Positions 52,602-61,269 of a DNA stretch of 64,000 bases are shown here, piece after piece. This stretch comes from Mariniblastus sp. GTDB lineage: Bacteria > Planctomycetota > Planctomycetia > Pirellulales > Pirellulaceae. A program made the translations under genes and the position numbers. Under the pieces are notes generated by a model. It made no database searches. It was not told the DNA's origin and saw only the letters and a list, made by a program, of their open reading frames with translations. The stretch spans positions 1 to 64,000 of the forward strand of contig JAQXDZ010000036.1 of NCBI GenBank assembly GCA_029251085.1, given 5' to 3'. Each line of letters starts with the position of its first letter. The first letter of the stretch is position 1.

Positions 52602-52904
52602 ATGACCATCGAAGTTGCTGCCATCCCCTGGTATTCCTCGGCGAAAATTTACAGAGAATTCCAATCCACTGCCGAGGACGCAACCGATTTCTTTCCAACT
52701 TTTGAGGAATGGGTCACTGCTGCAACCTGCCATGTAGCTGAAGCCGAAACGAGAGGGATTCCAGTTGTCCGCATTCGAATGCAGATGCAGACGTTTTCCG
52801 ATTACTGTCGCGTTTCAGGACACGCAAAAGACGGACTTGGTAGAACCGCATTCGCGAATGATCAGGCGGATAAATTCCTCGGAAATACCCGCGAGACCAC
52901 CTAG
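52602..52904 (+). CDS. Small soluble protein of unknown function
   Basis: 100 residues, no signal peptide, no membrane helix. It starts MTIEVAAIPWYSSAKIYREFQ and has a compact alpha/beta pattern (FEEWVTAATCHVAEAETRGIPVVRIRMQMQTFSDYCRVSG). The length, charge balance and position between the RNase H-like gene and the convergent photolyase gene suggest a real gene that belongs to the same plus-strand series. Similar small proteins are known to me only as hypothetical. Confidence 0.55.
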   Translation: MTIEVAAIPWYSSAKIYREFQSTAEDATDFFPTFEEWVTAATCHVAEAETRGIPVVRIRMQMQTFSDYCRVSGHAKDGLGRTAFANDQADKFLGNTRETT

Positions 52905-52931
52905 CACCCAGAGGTTGAGGTCATGGGTTGA

Positions 52932-54431
52932 TCAGGAATCAAGCTGTTTCAAGAAAGATTCAGCATTATCGAGATGCGTTTGTCTTTTTTCTTGGTCCAT
53001 CTTTTTGGCCATGCTGCACATCATAGCCCAGCGTGGATTTTTCCCCAGTTCGTCGGTGTGATTCCAGATCCATCTCCAGTACAACCCATCCCAAACATCA
53101 CACCACTCGCCTTTTTTATGATGGCTCATCTTTCGGATGTAAGATGAGCCTGAGAAGTAGGGTTTAGTTGTGATCAAACCGCCATCCGCGTTTTGACTCA
53201 TTGCATATGCATTGGGAACCATCACCCAGTCGTAACTATCTACGAACAACTCCATGAACCACCGATAGATCTCGTCAGGATCAAATTCACATAAAAACAT
53301 GAACCCGCCTAGCACCATCAATCGCTCGATGTGGTGACAGTAACCTGTCTTCAGCACCCGCTGAATGGTGTCGTCAACTGGAATAATCCCAGTAGTTCCG
53401 TCGTAAAAGGACTGCGGAATCTTTCGATGGTGCCCCCAATGGTTGGTCGTCCTCATTTTCACACCGAGGTCGTGATACGTCGCTCGCATAAACTCTCGCC
53501 AACCGATAATTTGACGCACAAAACCTTCCACAGAATTGAGTGGAACATCGTAGTTTTCAAATTGCTTGACTGCTGCTTTGACAACTTGGTCGGGCGTTAA
53601 CAGCCCTATGTTTAGCGATGGCGTAAGCATGCTGTGCCAAAGCCAGGATTCGCCCTCGACGATCGCGTCCTCGTACGCTCCGAACTTTTCAAAACGGTGT
53701 TTTAGAAAATGCTTCAACCATGCCTTCGCGTCTTTGTGCGAGGTCGGATAAAAAAATGTTTCAATCTCACCAAAGTTGTCAGCAAAGCGATCTTCGACGT
53801 AACGCCTTGCTTCTTCATCAATATCATCCGACTTAAGTTTTAGTAGTTGAGGAATTTCAGGCAACAACTTTTTAGGAACCTTTTTCCGATTGTCTTCGTC
53901 GAAACTCCACTTCCCGCCGATTGGCTCGGTCTTCTCCATCAGCACATTCAATCGTCGCCGCTGCCACTTGTAGAAGTCAGCCATAAACCAACGTTTCTTA
54001 CCGGCGCGGTACTCAGCATTTTCGCCAGCCCCGTTCAGGAACCCCGGATTTGGAAGAAACTTCAGCTCAACACCCGTATTGTCTGCGTACCGCATAAGCC
54101 TTCGGTTTAGCAGGTAATCGTCAGGCTCCACTACCATCATTGAATCCTGAGATTTCTTTTTCCCTTTGCGAAGACTTGCAAGTTGAACCTGCAGTGCTTG
54201 AGGGTCCGAGCGATACTCAATGTAGACCGTCTTAAAACCTTGCTCCTCAAGGCGAGCCTGATAGCGTTTCATCGTTGCACGGTGAAGCCAAAGTTTCTGC
54301 TTATGGAATTTGACGAAATTTTCAGCATCTCCGAAGAAAAGACTGTCCTCGATCAAGACGATCCGGCTCGGCTTCCACTGGAGCCCCGGATGATTCTCAA
54401 ACAATTGATGTGGAAATACGAGCAGATCCAA
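52932..54431 (-). CDS. (6-4)-photolyase/cryptochrome of the FeS-BCP/CryPro type, cluster ligands missing
   Basis: 499 residues of the photolyase-related COG3046 family, whose members repair (6-4) photoproducts or act as blue-light receptors. Recognisable: LLVFPHQLFENHPGL, IEYRSDPQALQVQLASL, GESWLWHSMLTPSLNIGLLTPDQVVK, GFVRQIIGWREFMRA, TGYCHHIERLMVLGGFMFL with the two active-site His, WVMVPNAYAMSQNADGG and KPYFSGSSYIRKMS. Canonical members bind a [4Fe-4S] cluster with four Cys, one before the His pair and three in the region between KMS and LYW. Here the first position is Pro (GIIPVDD) and the second region is the shortened HHKKGEWCDVWDGLYW with one Cys. The cluster is thus probably absent. 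Convergent with the plus-strand series. Confidence 0.85.
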   Translation of the reverse strand: MDLLVFPHQLFENHPGLQWKPSRIVLIEDSLFFGDAENFVKFHKQKLWLHRATMKRYQARLEEQGFKTVYIEYRSDPQALQVQLASLRKGKKKSQDSMMVVEPDDYLLNRRLMRYADNTGVELKFLPNPGFLNGAGENAEYRAGKKRWFMADFYKWQRRRLNVLMEKTEPIGGKWSFDEDNRKKVPKKLLPEIPQLLKLKSDDIDEEARRYVEDRFADNFGEIETFFYPTSHKDAKAWLKHFLKHRFEKFGAYEDAIVEGESWLWHSMLTPSLNIGLLTPDQVVKAAVKQFENYDVPLNSVEGFVRQIIGWREFMRATYHDLGVKMRTTNHWGHHRKIPQSFYDGTTGIIPVDDTIQRVLKTGYCHHIERLMVLGGFMFLCEFDPDEIYRWFMELFVDSYDWVMVPNAYAMSQNADGGLITTKPYFSGSSYIRKMSHHKKGEWCDVWDGLYWRWIWNHTDELGKNPRWAMMCSMAKKMDQEKRQTHLDNAESFLKQLDS

Positions 54432-54639
54432 TTTTTTACGCCTAATTTAACAACGGAATGGCCAGTTCGTTGGAACCGCGTTACCCAAACCAAGCTTAAC
54501 CGGTTATCTTAAGTACAGACCGTTGGTTTACGGAACTTGCTAGACCACTGCTCCGATCCTTCATGATCAGTCACCTCTATTTTATCTTAATACCAATGTC
54601 AACAATTAGTGCTCAACGCGAGGGCGTAGGTCGGTCGCG

Positions 54640-55650
54640 ATGATTGTAAACCGCCTTGCCTGGATCACGCTTATTAGTCTGATCATCCTCGTCGTCGTTG
54701 GAGCGACAGTTAGAGTTACTGGATCGGGATTGGGATGCCCCGACTGGCCGACATGCTGGGGTTGCCTGATCCCACCAACCCACGTAGATCAAATTGATGT
54801 AGACAAATTAGACCTAGAAAAGTTCAAACGTCACGCGGTCAAAAAGGGCATCGACCCTGACACGATCACTCGCGAAACCGTGCTTGACAGTTTCGACCCT
54901 GTGCACACTTGGATTGAATTTGGCAACCGGCTTACCTCGCTGCCTTTGGGAATTTCGTCACTCCTGTTGGCGTTCTTTTCCTTCACGGCGAAACGTCACC
55001 GAGGCTGGATTATTTTACTTAGTTGGCTTGGGCTAATTGATGTGATTGGTAACGCAATCATGGGAGCCCTCGTGGTAAGAAGCGGATTGCAACCGGGAAT
55101 CATCACGCTTCACATGGGTTTGGCATTTTTATTAATCAGCATGATGGTTTCGGTGGTCTTTTTATCCCGCCCCATCGACGCCGCCGCAGCCAGTTCAAAG
55201 ATTGACCCCAAACTGAAAAAGCAACTTCTGTTTGTGTCCATCCTCTTTTTTGCCTTTCTGTTTTGCGAAGGTCTAATGGGCAGCCAGTTGCGTGAACAGA
55301 CTGACGAGTTTGCAAAAGTAGCGGACGGCCTGGCTCGGGATCAATGGGCAGACAAACTTGGGGAAACATGGATCTACAAAGTGCATCGCAGTTTTTCATG
55401 GAGTCTCTTGATTACTGCCGGCCTAATTTTCTATTGGGTAAAAAAGAAAACGCAACTTCAACTGCCCGAACCCAAACTCATTTTGGCAATGGTGGTGTCC
55501 ATGATGTTCATGGGGATTATTCTTGCTCACATTTCTGTCTATCAAGTCGTCCAGGTTCTGCACGTTGGAATGACGGCGGTTCTCCTTGCGGTCACGTGGC
55601 ATTGGATCATGAGACTTTACTCGCTTGGCCTAGACGCCAAACAAAGCTGA
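54640..55650 (+). CDS. ctaA: COX15/CtaA-type haem A synthase
   Basis: Oxidises haem O to haem A for aa3-type cytochrome oxidases. The 336-residue membrane protein opens with LAWITLISLIILVVVGATVRVTGSGLGCPDWPTCWG, the family signature, and has WIEFGNRLTSLPLGI (haem-ligand His region is VHTWIEFGNR), ITLHMGLAFLLISM, YKVHRSFSWSLLITAG and QVLHVGMTAVLLAVTWHW with further conserved His. About eight transmembrane segments. A soluble insert at about residues 47-85 follows the first segment. No oxidase genes are in the window. It converges with tspO (30 bases apart); both deal with haem-type tetrapyrroles. Confidence 0.9.
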   Translation: MIVNRLAWITLISLIILVVVGATVRVTGSGLGCPDWPTCWGCLIPPTHVDQIDVDKLDLEKFKRHAVKKGIDPDTITRETVLDSFDPVHTWIEFGNRLTSLPLGISSLLLAFFSFTAKRHRGWIILLSWLGLIDVIGNAIMGALVVRSGLQPGIITLHMGLAFLLISMMVSVVFLSRPIDAAAASSKIDPKLKKQLLFVSILFFAFLFCEGLMGSQLREQTDEFAKVADGLARDQWADKLGETWIYKVHRSFSWSLLITAGLIFYWVKKKTQLQLPEPKLILAMVVSMMFMGIILAHISVYQVVQVLHVGMTAVLLAVTWHWIMRLYSLGLDAKQS

Positions 55651-55679
55651 GAAATCTCAATCTGTGCGTGTCAGGTTCC

Positions 55680-56198
55680 TTATCCAATTCGGTTCAGGGA
55701 CCAAATTGCATAGTTCAGACAAGACGCAAAAGTGACCCACAGACAGTAGGGAACCAACAGTAGGGCGGCGAGTTTCGAGAAACGATAATAGAGAATCATC
55801 GAGACAACGATTGAGACCCATAACAGGACAATTTCAATCATCGCAAGATCGAATCGCTTCATTCCAAAAAACAGCAGCGACCACGCAGCATTTAGAATGA
55901 GATGAAATCCAAACCAGGCGAGGGCAGGGCGGGTCGCTGTGAATCGATCCGCCTTCCAAACCAGCCATGAAGAAACCGCCATCGTAAAATAAAGAAAACT
56001 CCAAACGGGAGCGAAAATCCAGTTGGGTGGATTCCACGACGGCTTCGCAACTTCCCGATACCAGCTATCAACTGCCCCGGCAGTCGCCAACCCTCCAATA
56101 GCGGCAACCCCGTAACAAACGACGATCGATACCACAAAACCAATAACGAGAATTTTGGTGGAACGTTGATTTTTTGCTACGGCCGGCTCAGTTGTCAT
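55680..56198 (-). CDS. tspO: TspO/MBR family tryptophan-rich protein
   Basis: 172 residues, five transmembrane helices. Family hallmarks: SWYREVAKPSWNPPNWIFAPVWSFLYFTMAVSSWLVW (the PxWxPPxWxFxPVW motif), LAWFGFHLILNAAWSLLFFGMKR and LLLVPYCLWVTFASCLNYAIWSLN. Bacterial TspO proteins bind and can photodegrade porphyrins and take part in oxygen and stress responses; in Rhodobacter TspO controls photosynthesis genes. Its presence beside haem A synthase and near two photolyases fits a tetrapyrrole/photo-oxidation theme. Start ATG 56198 comes from the position of the first helix. Confidence 0.93.
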   Translation of the reverse strand: MTTEPAVAKNQRSTKILVIGFVVSIVVCYGVAAIGGLATAGAVDSWYREVAKPSWNPPNWIFAPVWSFLYFTMAVSSWLVWKADRFTATRPALAWFGFHLILNAAWSLLFFGMKRFDLAMIEIVLLWVSIVVSMILYYRFSKLAALLLVPYCLWVTFASCLNYAIWSLNRIG

Positions 56199-56396
56199 TA
56201 ATTACTCAAAATTTCTGGCATGTGATTCATTTGGAAAACGCCCATCGTAGCAATCCAATCAAAGATTGCCATCGATGCCAAAGTATTATTTACAGGGTTG
56301 ACGGGTACTGGTTAAATTCATTTGTTTCTGAAGTGGAAACTGGTAAGCTGCAACGGCGTTCCATCAACTTTATTTTGAATTGCCAAGCAGCTGAAA

Positions 56397-57950
56397 ATGA
56401 AAAAAAACAACTCCAAATTTTTAATCGCATCTTGGGGCGTTTGCTTCCTGACCATCCTAAGCTTCCAAAGTGTAAATGCTGAAGTTAACGGCAACCAACC
56501 ACCTCAAGCACCGCTTCCCAACGTCATTGTAGTGATGGCTGACGACCTCGGACTCGGAGACGTATCTCCGACCAATGCGGATTGCAAAATCAAAACCCCT
56601 AATTTGCAAACCATGGCAGACACTGGGCTTACGTTCCTGGATGCACACACGCCCAGTTCCGTTTGTACGCCGACTCGCTACGGGCTGTTAACGGGTCGTT
56701 ACAACTGGCGTTCGCGGTTGGCCAAGGGTGTCCTTAGTGGTCGCAGCGAGCACTTAATTCCCGCCCAACGACGCACTCTCGGGCATCTTATGAAATCCGC
56801 GGGATACCACACTGGAATGATTGGCAAATGGCACCTTGGCTGGGATTGGCACAAGGTCAATGGAAAAATCGATTTCACACAACCCGTCAAAAATGGCCCC
56901 GACATCAATGGCTTCGATCAATACTATGCGCATTGCGGTTCACTGGACATGCCGCCCTATGTTTGGGTTGATACTGGAAAAGTCACCGCTGTTCCCGATC
57001 GCGAGGAAGGCGTAACTTCAGCACAAGACCCTTACGGTTGGTACCGCAAAGGCCCCATCGGATCCGATTTTCACATTGACCAAGTTTTGCCTCATCTATT
57101 TGAGCAATCAATGGAATTTGTAAAAGAACGATCTAGCGCCAAAAATTCCGAAAGTCCGTTTTTTCTTTACCTAGCACTTCCTGCACCTCACACGCCGATC
57201 GTGCCCGTTCCGCCGTTTAAGGATGCCAGTGGAATGAACCCTTACGCAGATTTTGTCATGCAGGTAGATTTCCACATGGGTCAACTCATGGACACGCTGA
57301 AGGAGTGCGGAATTGAAAATGAAACGCTCTTGATTTTCACTAGTGACAACGGCTGCTCGCCACAAGGAAATTTCAAAGTGCTTAAAACGCACGGTCACGA
57401 TCCAAGTGCAGGTTTTCGAGGTCACAAAGCAGACATCTACGAAGGCGGACACCGGGTACCACTTATCGTTCGCTGGCCGGGGCACCTGACCGCAGGCTCG
57501 ACCTCTCAAGCCATGGCTTGTTTAACCGACATTTTTCCGACGCTTGAATCGATTACCGGCCAGACAAAAATGGACACCGGTGGCGAAGACGGGTTTGATT
57601 TAAGCCCTGTCTTCCTTGGGGAAAAATCATCAGGTCGTGAGACGCTAATCAGTCATTCGATCGGCGGCTCGTTCGCGATTCGCAAAGGACCTTGGAAGCT
57701 CTGCATCTCCCATGGCAGTGGCGGCTGGAGTGCACCGCGAGAACCCGAAGCTCGCAAACAGGGACTCCCGTCCATGCAGTTATTCAATCTGAATCGAGAT
57801 CGCGCTGAGACTAACAACCTCATCGAAAAAAACCCGGCCAAAGCTCAGGAGCTGTTGAAAATCCTCGAGGAAGAAGTTGCCGCAGGGAGATGCTCTCCCG
57901 GGAAACCAGTCTCCAACGATCGCGAAGTTGTCTTCATGCCTAAACGCTAA
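56397..57950 (+). CDS. Secreted sulfatase (formylglycine-dependent)
   Basis: 517 residues with a signal peptide (MKKNNSKFLIASWGVCFLTILSFQSVNA). Sulfatase S1 features: NVIVVMADDLGLGDVSPT with the calcium-binding Asp pair, the activation motif SSVCTPTRYGLLTGRY with Cys90 to be converted to formylglycine, GKWHLG, LYLALPAPHTPIVP, FTSDNG and GHRVPLIVRWPG. The enzyme would cleave sulfate esters from polysaccharides in the periplasm. Planctomycetes encode many sulfatases for algal polysaccharides; target unknown here. No anaerobic/aerobic maturase gene is adjacent. It converges with the STAS/SEC14 gene. Confidence 0.92.
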   Translation: MKKNNSKFLIASWGVCFLTILSFQSVNAEVNGNQPPQAPLPNVIVVMADDLGLGDVSPTNADCKIKTPNLQTMADTGLTFLDAHTPSSVCTPTRYGLLTGRYNWRSRLAKGVLSGRSEHLIPAQRRTLGHLMKSAGYHTGMIGKWHLGWDWHKVNGKIDFTQPVKNGPDINGFDQYYAHCGSLDMPPYVWVDTGKVTAVPDREEGVTSAQDPYGWYRKGPIGSDFHIDQVLPHLFEQSMEFVKERSSAKNSESPFFLYLALPAPHTPIVPVPPFKDASGMNPYADFVMQVDFHMGQLMDTLKECGIENETLLIFTSDNGCSPQGNFKVLKTHGHDPSAGFRGHKADIYEGGHRVPLIVRWPGHLTAGSTSQAMACLTDIFPTLESITGQTKMDTGGEDGFDLSPVFLGEKSSGRETLISHSIGGSFAIRKGPWKLCISHGSGGWSAPREPEARKQGLPSMQLFNLNRDRAETNNLIEKNPAKAQELLKILEEEVAAGRCSPGKPVSNDREVVFMPKR

Positions 57951-58031
57951 ATAAACGCTAAAACAACGAAGCACCCAAGAGTTCTCCGGCGAACTTTTAA
58001 GACGGCTGGGTTGGAAATCTAAATTCAGTGC

Positions 58032-58057
58032 ATCGGTGCCGTCACGACGGCACCGAT
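58032..58057. terminator. Strong hairpin between convergent genes
   Basis: ATCGGTGCCGTC (58032-58043) and GACGGCACCGAT (58046-58057) form a 12-base perfect dyad. No T-run follows, so it would be a rho-independent-like but non-canonical end for both the sulfatase and the STAS/SEC14 gene. Confidence 0.45.
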
Positions 58058-58078
58058 CTCCGAATTCCAACCACTCAA

Positions 58079-58432
58079 TTAATCAAGCGACTTCCAAGCA
58101 TCGTCGATTTGGCTTACGTCAAAATACTCAATTTTGGCCATCGTGAATGGCTTGCAGACTTTCGCCATCCACTCTTCCCACTTACTTTCGCCGACCATCG
58201 CAATTTTCTCGATCTTGCTGCAATGGGTTGTGGCAAATTTTGTGTCGTCCCACAAAGCGTGCATGTCCCATCCATGGAAATCATGGAACCACACAAGCAT
58301 TTTCACTTTCCCTTGCTCGGCAATCGCTTCATCAACTTTTGGGACGAAAGTTTTATAATCTTCGTCATGCAGTTTGCCGGATAACTTAAAGGCCACAACG
58401 TTGGCCACTTCTGAGTTCAATTCTTCAATCAT
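58079..58432 (-). CDS. SpoIIAA-like STAS/SEC14 domain protein
   Basis: 117 residues. Pattern VAFKLSGKLHDEDYKTFVPKVDEAIAEQGKVKMLVWFHDFHGWDMHALWDDTKFATTHCSKIEKIAMVGESKWEEWMAKVCKPFTMAKIEYFD matches the small SpoIIAA-like family with CRAL-TRIO/STAS fold. Members are annotated as stress-linked or lipid-binding, mostly without known partner. No phosphorylatable Ser of anti-sigma antagonists is obvious, so a true anti-anti-sigma role is not supported. Start ATG 58432. It is the only gene between the sulfatase and the endonuclease/phosphatase. Confidence 0.82.
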   Translation of the reverse strand: MIEELNSEVANVVAFKLSGKLHDEDYKTFVPKVDEAIAEQGKVKMLVWFHDFHGWDMHALWDDTKFATTHCSKIEKIAMVGESKWEEWMAKVCKPFTMAKIEYFDVSQIDDAWKSLD

Positions 58433-58804
58433 CGTTTGCTTTCGGTTGTCAAAAAAAGAAATTTATTTTTACACGGCTCCCTTTATCGGCAGTGGATATT
58501 TCACTGACAGCAAGTCCCCGCAAATTCTGACACATTTGCAAACCATTAACGCACACAATTTATTCGAATCGCGTTCAAATCAAATGGTTTGCCGTGGGGA
58601 TTCATCGTACGATTCTTTTCCCCAATTGGCAACCAATTAGGCGGCAACCAAGGTTCCAACACGTGCAGGGCGAATCAAACCACCGGACAAGCCCCTCAGC
58701 ATTGTTTGCAAAATGCATCACGAGGATGGGAATGGTACGACCGTTTAAGCTCCGGGCGTTTCCCCCAACCCTCTCAATACAGAATCTACGGTTCGAAAAC
58801 GATG
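58433..58804. other. Intergenic stretch, nothing recognised
   Basis: 372 bases; several short overlapping open frames without starts or recognisable products. Confidence 0.4.
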
Positions 58805-59866
58805 CTAGTGAACCGAATCAGGACTTTCCCACACGTCGAACTCTGCCCACACTGGAAAATGGTCTGAAACCCGAAGCGCTTCTTCCCGAGACAAATTAAA
58901 TTCCTCTTCGAAATTCAAAACATTCCACCTGCCAGTAAATTCCTGAGTAGCTGGTGTGCAGAAAATTATATTGTCATAAGCTTTGTTTTGCCGCGTGTTG
59001 GTCATCACTCCGCCGCCAACAACCCACCGAATACCAGGAATCTTTTTAATGTCACCCAATTGTTTTTCACTGGCGTTTAGATCGCCCAGTAAAATCACGT
59101 CGTCCTCATCCGGCCGCGCTGTCTGCATTACCTGAAAAACTTGAGCCAATGCATCTACTTCCTCTGGTACATCATCAGGATCGGTATGCGTATCCACTAA
59201 CCAGAACGTAAATGCTCGATCGGGATCCGTCGTCCGAGGTCGAAAGCGAGCAATAAAGGGAGCTCGATGAAGTAAATCTCCAGGATCTCCGATTGTGCCG
59301 ACAGATGCAGAGTCGAGTTCAATTCGATTCGTATCATATACAAACGCGTATTGTTCCTTACTTACCGAGCGCCCAAGTCGCGGGCCGATAATAAAGTCAT
59401 AACGACTGCCATCTGCGTTGAGTTCAGCGATTAACCTCGGCAGAATGTCATCCGCCTTTGCTCGTACTTCTTGAATCGCAATGACATCAAATTTCCGAAT
59501 CACTTCAACAATAACTGCCATCGCGTCAGGTTTCCGAAGCTTACTTTCGCCAAAGACTTGAATGTTAAAAGTTGCAATAAGAATCTTATCATTAGGCCCA
59601 AGGGCAGAAACTGACTGAGCAGGTGTTCCAGCATAAGCACCTGGATTCGCCTGCCCACCACTGACATCAGAGCTTCCCAAGCCCAATGGATTTTGATTTT
59701 TGTATTCGATTGCCTGCGTTTTTACCGACGTCACCAACGGCCCAACAATGGGCCAATCGGGATTTAGCAGCCCACTGACGCCTCCACCGGTAAGCACTGC
59801 AATAATCAGCCAAAACATCTTAAACGATCTTCGTTTTCGACCGTATTTGGAATTCCGATTTGACAC
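58805..59866 (-). CDS. Membrane-anchored endonuclease/exonuclease/phosphatase-fold protein
   Basis: 353 residues. A basic start (MSNRNSKYGRKRRSFK) precedes one hydrophobic segment (MFWLIIAVLTGGGVSGLL), a likely membrane anchor, and then a Gly/Ala-rich linker. From about residue 93 the DNase I-like fold is clear: ILIATFNIQVFGESKLR, VIAIQEVRAKADDILPRLIAEL, TFWLVDTHTDPDDV with the catalytic His, VILLGDLNASEKQL with D and N, and VSDHFPVWAEFDV at the end with the final catalytic Asp-His. Such exported enzymes can cut DNA or hydrolyse phosphoesters; the substrate is open. Could supply phosphate or nucleotides from extracellular DNA. Confidence 0.85.
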   Translation of the reverse strand: MSNRNSKYGRKRRSFKMFWLIIAVLTGGGVSGLLNPDWPIVGPLVTSVKTQAIEYKNQNPLGLGSSDVSGGQANPGAYAGTPAQSVSALGPNDKILIATFNIQVFGESKLRKPDAMAVIVEVIRKFDVIAIQEVRAKADDILPRLIAELNADGSRYDFIIGPRLGRSVSKEQYAFVYDTNRIELDSASVGTIGDPGDLLHRAPFIARFRPRTTDPDRAFTFWLVDTHTDPDDVPEEVDALAQVFQVMQTARPDEDDVILLGDLNASEKQLGDIKKIPGIRWVVGGGVMTNTRQNKAYDNIIFCTPATQEFTGRWNVLNFEEEFNLSREEALRVSDHFPVWAEFDVWESPDSVH

Positions 59867-60038
59867 TGCTTGGCCTCCTGCCTATCTCATTACCGGCCAA
59901 GTTTCCTACTTGGCTCACCATATTCCGTCAATTCAATCCAACCGCGCCGGCTAAACCTAACTCTGTATCTGAAACCATCAAAGTCAAATCTTACAAAACC
60001 TAACCGATACGATTTCTATCTAACAATCACGCTAACCA

Positions 60039-60530
60039 TCAAGCTAACGCCCGCGTTGCCAAACTTGCCAACCGGGGAGAACTTGAGGCCGCAGCTTTTT
60101 TCAACGATTCAACTACGGAAACTTCGGTTGCCCCAATCTTGCCAAGAGCCCATGCAGCACGTTCCTGCACCGAGAGATGCGGGGATTCAGAAACGGCCTT
60201 ACCTAATATTTCCTGAGAACAACTTGCACTCGCTCCAAGTCTTCCAAGAAGCGTCGCTGCCCAGTAGCCTACGAGTGGAGCAGATGAACTTACTAGCGGC
60301 TCAAGAGAATTGACCGAATCCACTGCCGGAACGCCAAGGTCTTCCAATGCAGCCGCTGCCCAATTTTGAACGTCTTCGACATCATCACAAGCCATCACAA
60401 GATCGACCGCAGCAGCCACTGAATCGGAACCGGCAAGACAGAGATTCTCTGCCGCAGTTGCGCGAACGTCTGCATCGGAATCCTGCAATTCCAAACGCCA
60501 CCTTTGCTGATCATCCATGACTAACGACAT
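60039..60530 (-). CDS. HEAT-repeat protein
   Basis: 163 residues from ATG 60530 (MSLVMDDQQRWRLELQDSDADVRATAAENLC); longer frame starts at 60554. About four HEAT-like repeats: DSDADVRATAAENLCLAGSDSVAAAVDLV, DVEDVQNWAAAALEDLGVPAVDSV, SSAPLVGYWAATLLGRLGASASCSQEIL and HLSVQERAAWALGKIGATEVSVVESL. The last segment ends SSSPRLASLATRALA. Cytoplasmic protein-protein scaffold by fold; partner unknown. Stands alone with gaps on either side. Confidence 0.75.
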   Translation of the reverse strand: MSLVMDDQQRWRLELQDSDADVRATAAENLCLAGSDSVAAAVDLVMACDDVEDVQNWAAAALEDLGVPAVDSVNSLEPLVSSSAPLVGYWAATLLGRLGASASCSQEILGKAVSESPHLSVQERAAWALGKIGATEVSVVESLKKAAASSSPRLASLATRALA

Positions 60531-60729
60531 CTCGTAAAAACAGCTTCCATACAAACCGTTTTCATAGCCAAATTGCTAAATGCAAGCAATAGCGAGTTAA
60601 AATCGACCAGCTCACAAGCATCCAGCACTCACCATGTCCAAACAGCGACTGCCACCACACATTCAGGACCTTAATTGATGAGAAGTTTGAAGATGCTCTG
60701 CAATAAATGCAATCCGCTTCTGGTTGACT

Positions 60730-61269
60730 CTAACGAAAGCGATCAAAACGTTTTTTCAATTTTGAAAATGGGCTGCTAGGTTCGTCCGGTTCAGCAGGCT
60801 TGAAAGCGTTGAGATCTGGCATTACGGCCGGAATTACATTCGTGGCGTCAGCCTGACGGATGGTATTGATGTGTTTTCCAATAGTTTCTGTAACGCCACT
60901 AGGATCTTTGTCTTGAAAACCCAAGTTTGACTTTTGCTGACCCACAAACGACTTAACCGCTTCCGTTGTATTTGTTGCTAAACTCGGGCTCTGATCTTCA
61001 CGAAAATCCTCTAATTTCGCCCTCGCTCGCTGCTCAACCTGAGCAGCTTTATCTTTGTTGAAACTAAAATGTGGTCTTCCATTCCGGAAATTTACCGAAA
61101 CAACCCCCGAAAACAGCAGCAACGGGACAGCAAGCATAATTAAGCTTGCAATAATTCGATGACCTAAGAAATCTCGCGCGACCTTGGGCATTAAAATTCC
61201 GCTGGTCCCCATATTCACCACTTTTTGGGATACCGTCTTCTGCTTTCTTTTTTTGTTACTTTTCGCCAC
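60730..61269 (-). CDS. Single-pass membrane protein of unknown function
   Basis: GTG at 61269 is chosen because GGGAGG lies six bases upstream and the next residues (VAKSNKKRKQKTVSQK) look like a cytoplasmic basic start; the frame is open further upstream to 61362. 179 residues with one hydrophobic segment (RIIASLIMLAVPLLLFSGVVSVNF, about residues 38-61), positive before it, followed by a hydrophilic C-terminal part with DKAAQVEQRARAKLEDFRED. C-terminal KLKKRFDRFR is basic. I do not recognise a family. Upstream region carries a palindrome with CAATACG repeats (61470-61502). Confidence 0.6.
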   Translation of the reverse strand: MAKSNKKRKQKTVSQKVVNMGTSGILMPKVARDFLGHRIIASLIMLAVPLLLFSGVVSVNFRNGRPHFSFNKDKAAQVEQRARAKLEDFREDQSPSLATNTTEAVKSFVGQQKSNLGFQDKDPSGVTETIGKHINTIRQADATNVIPAVMPDLNAFKPAEPDEPSSPFSKLKKRFDRFR

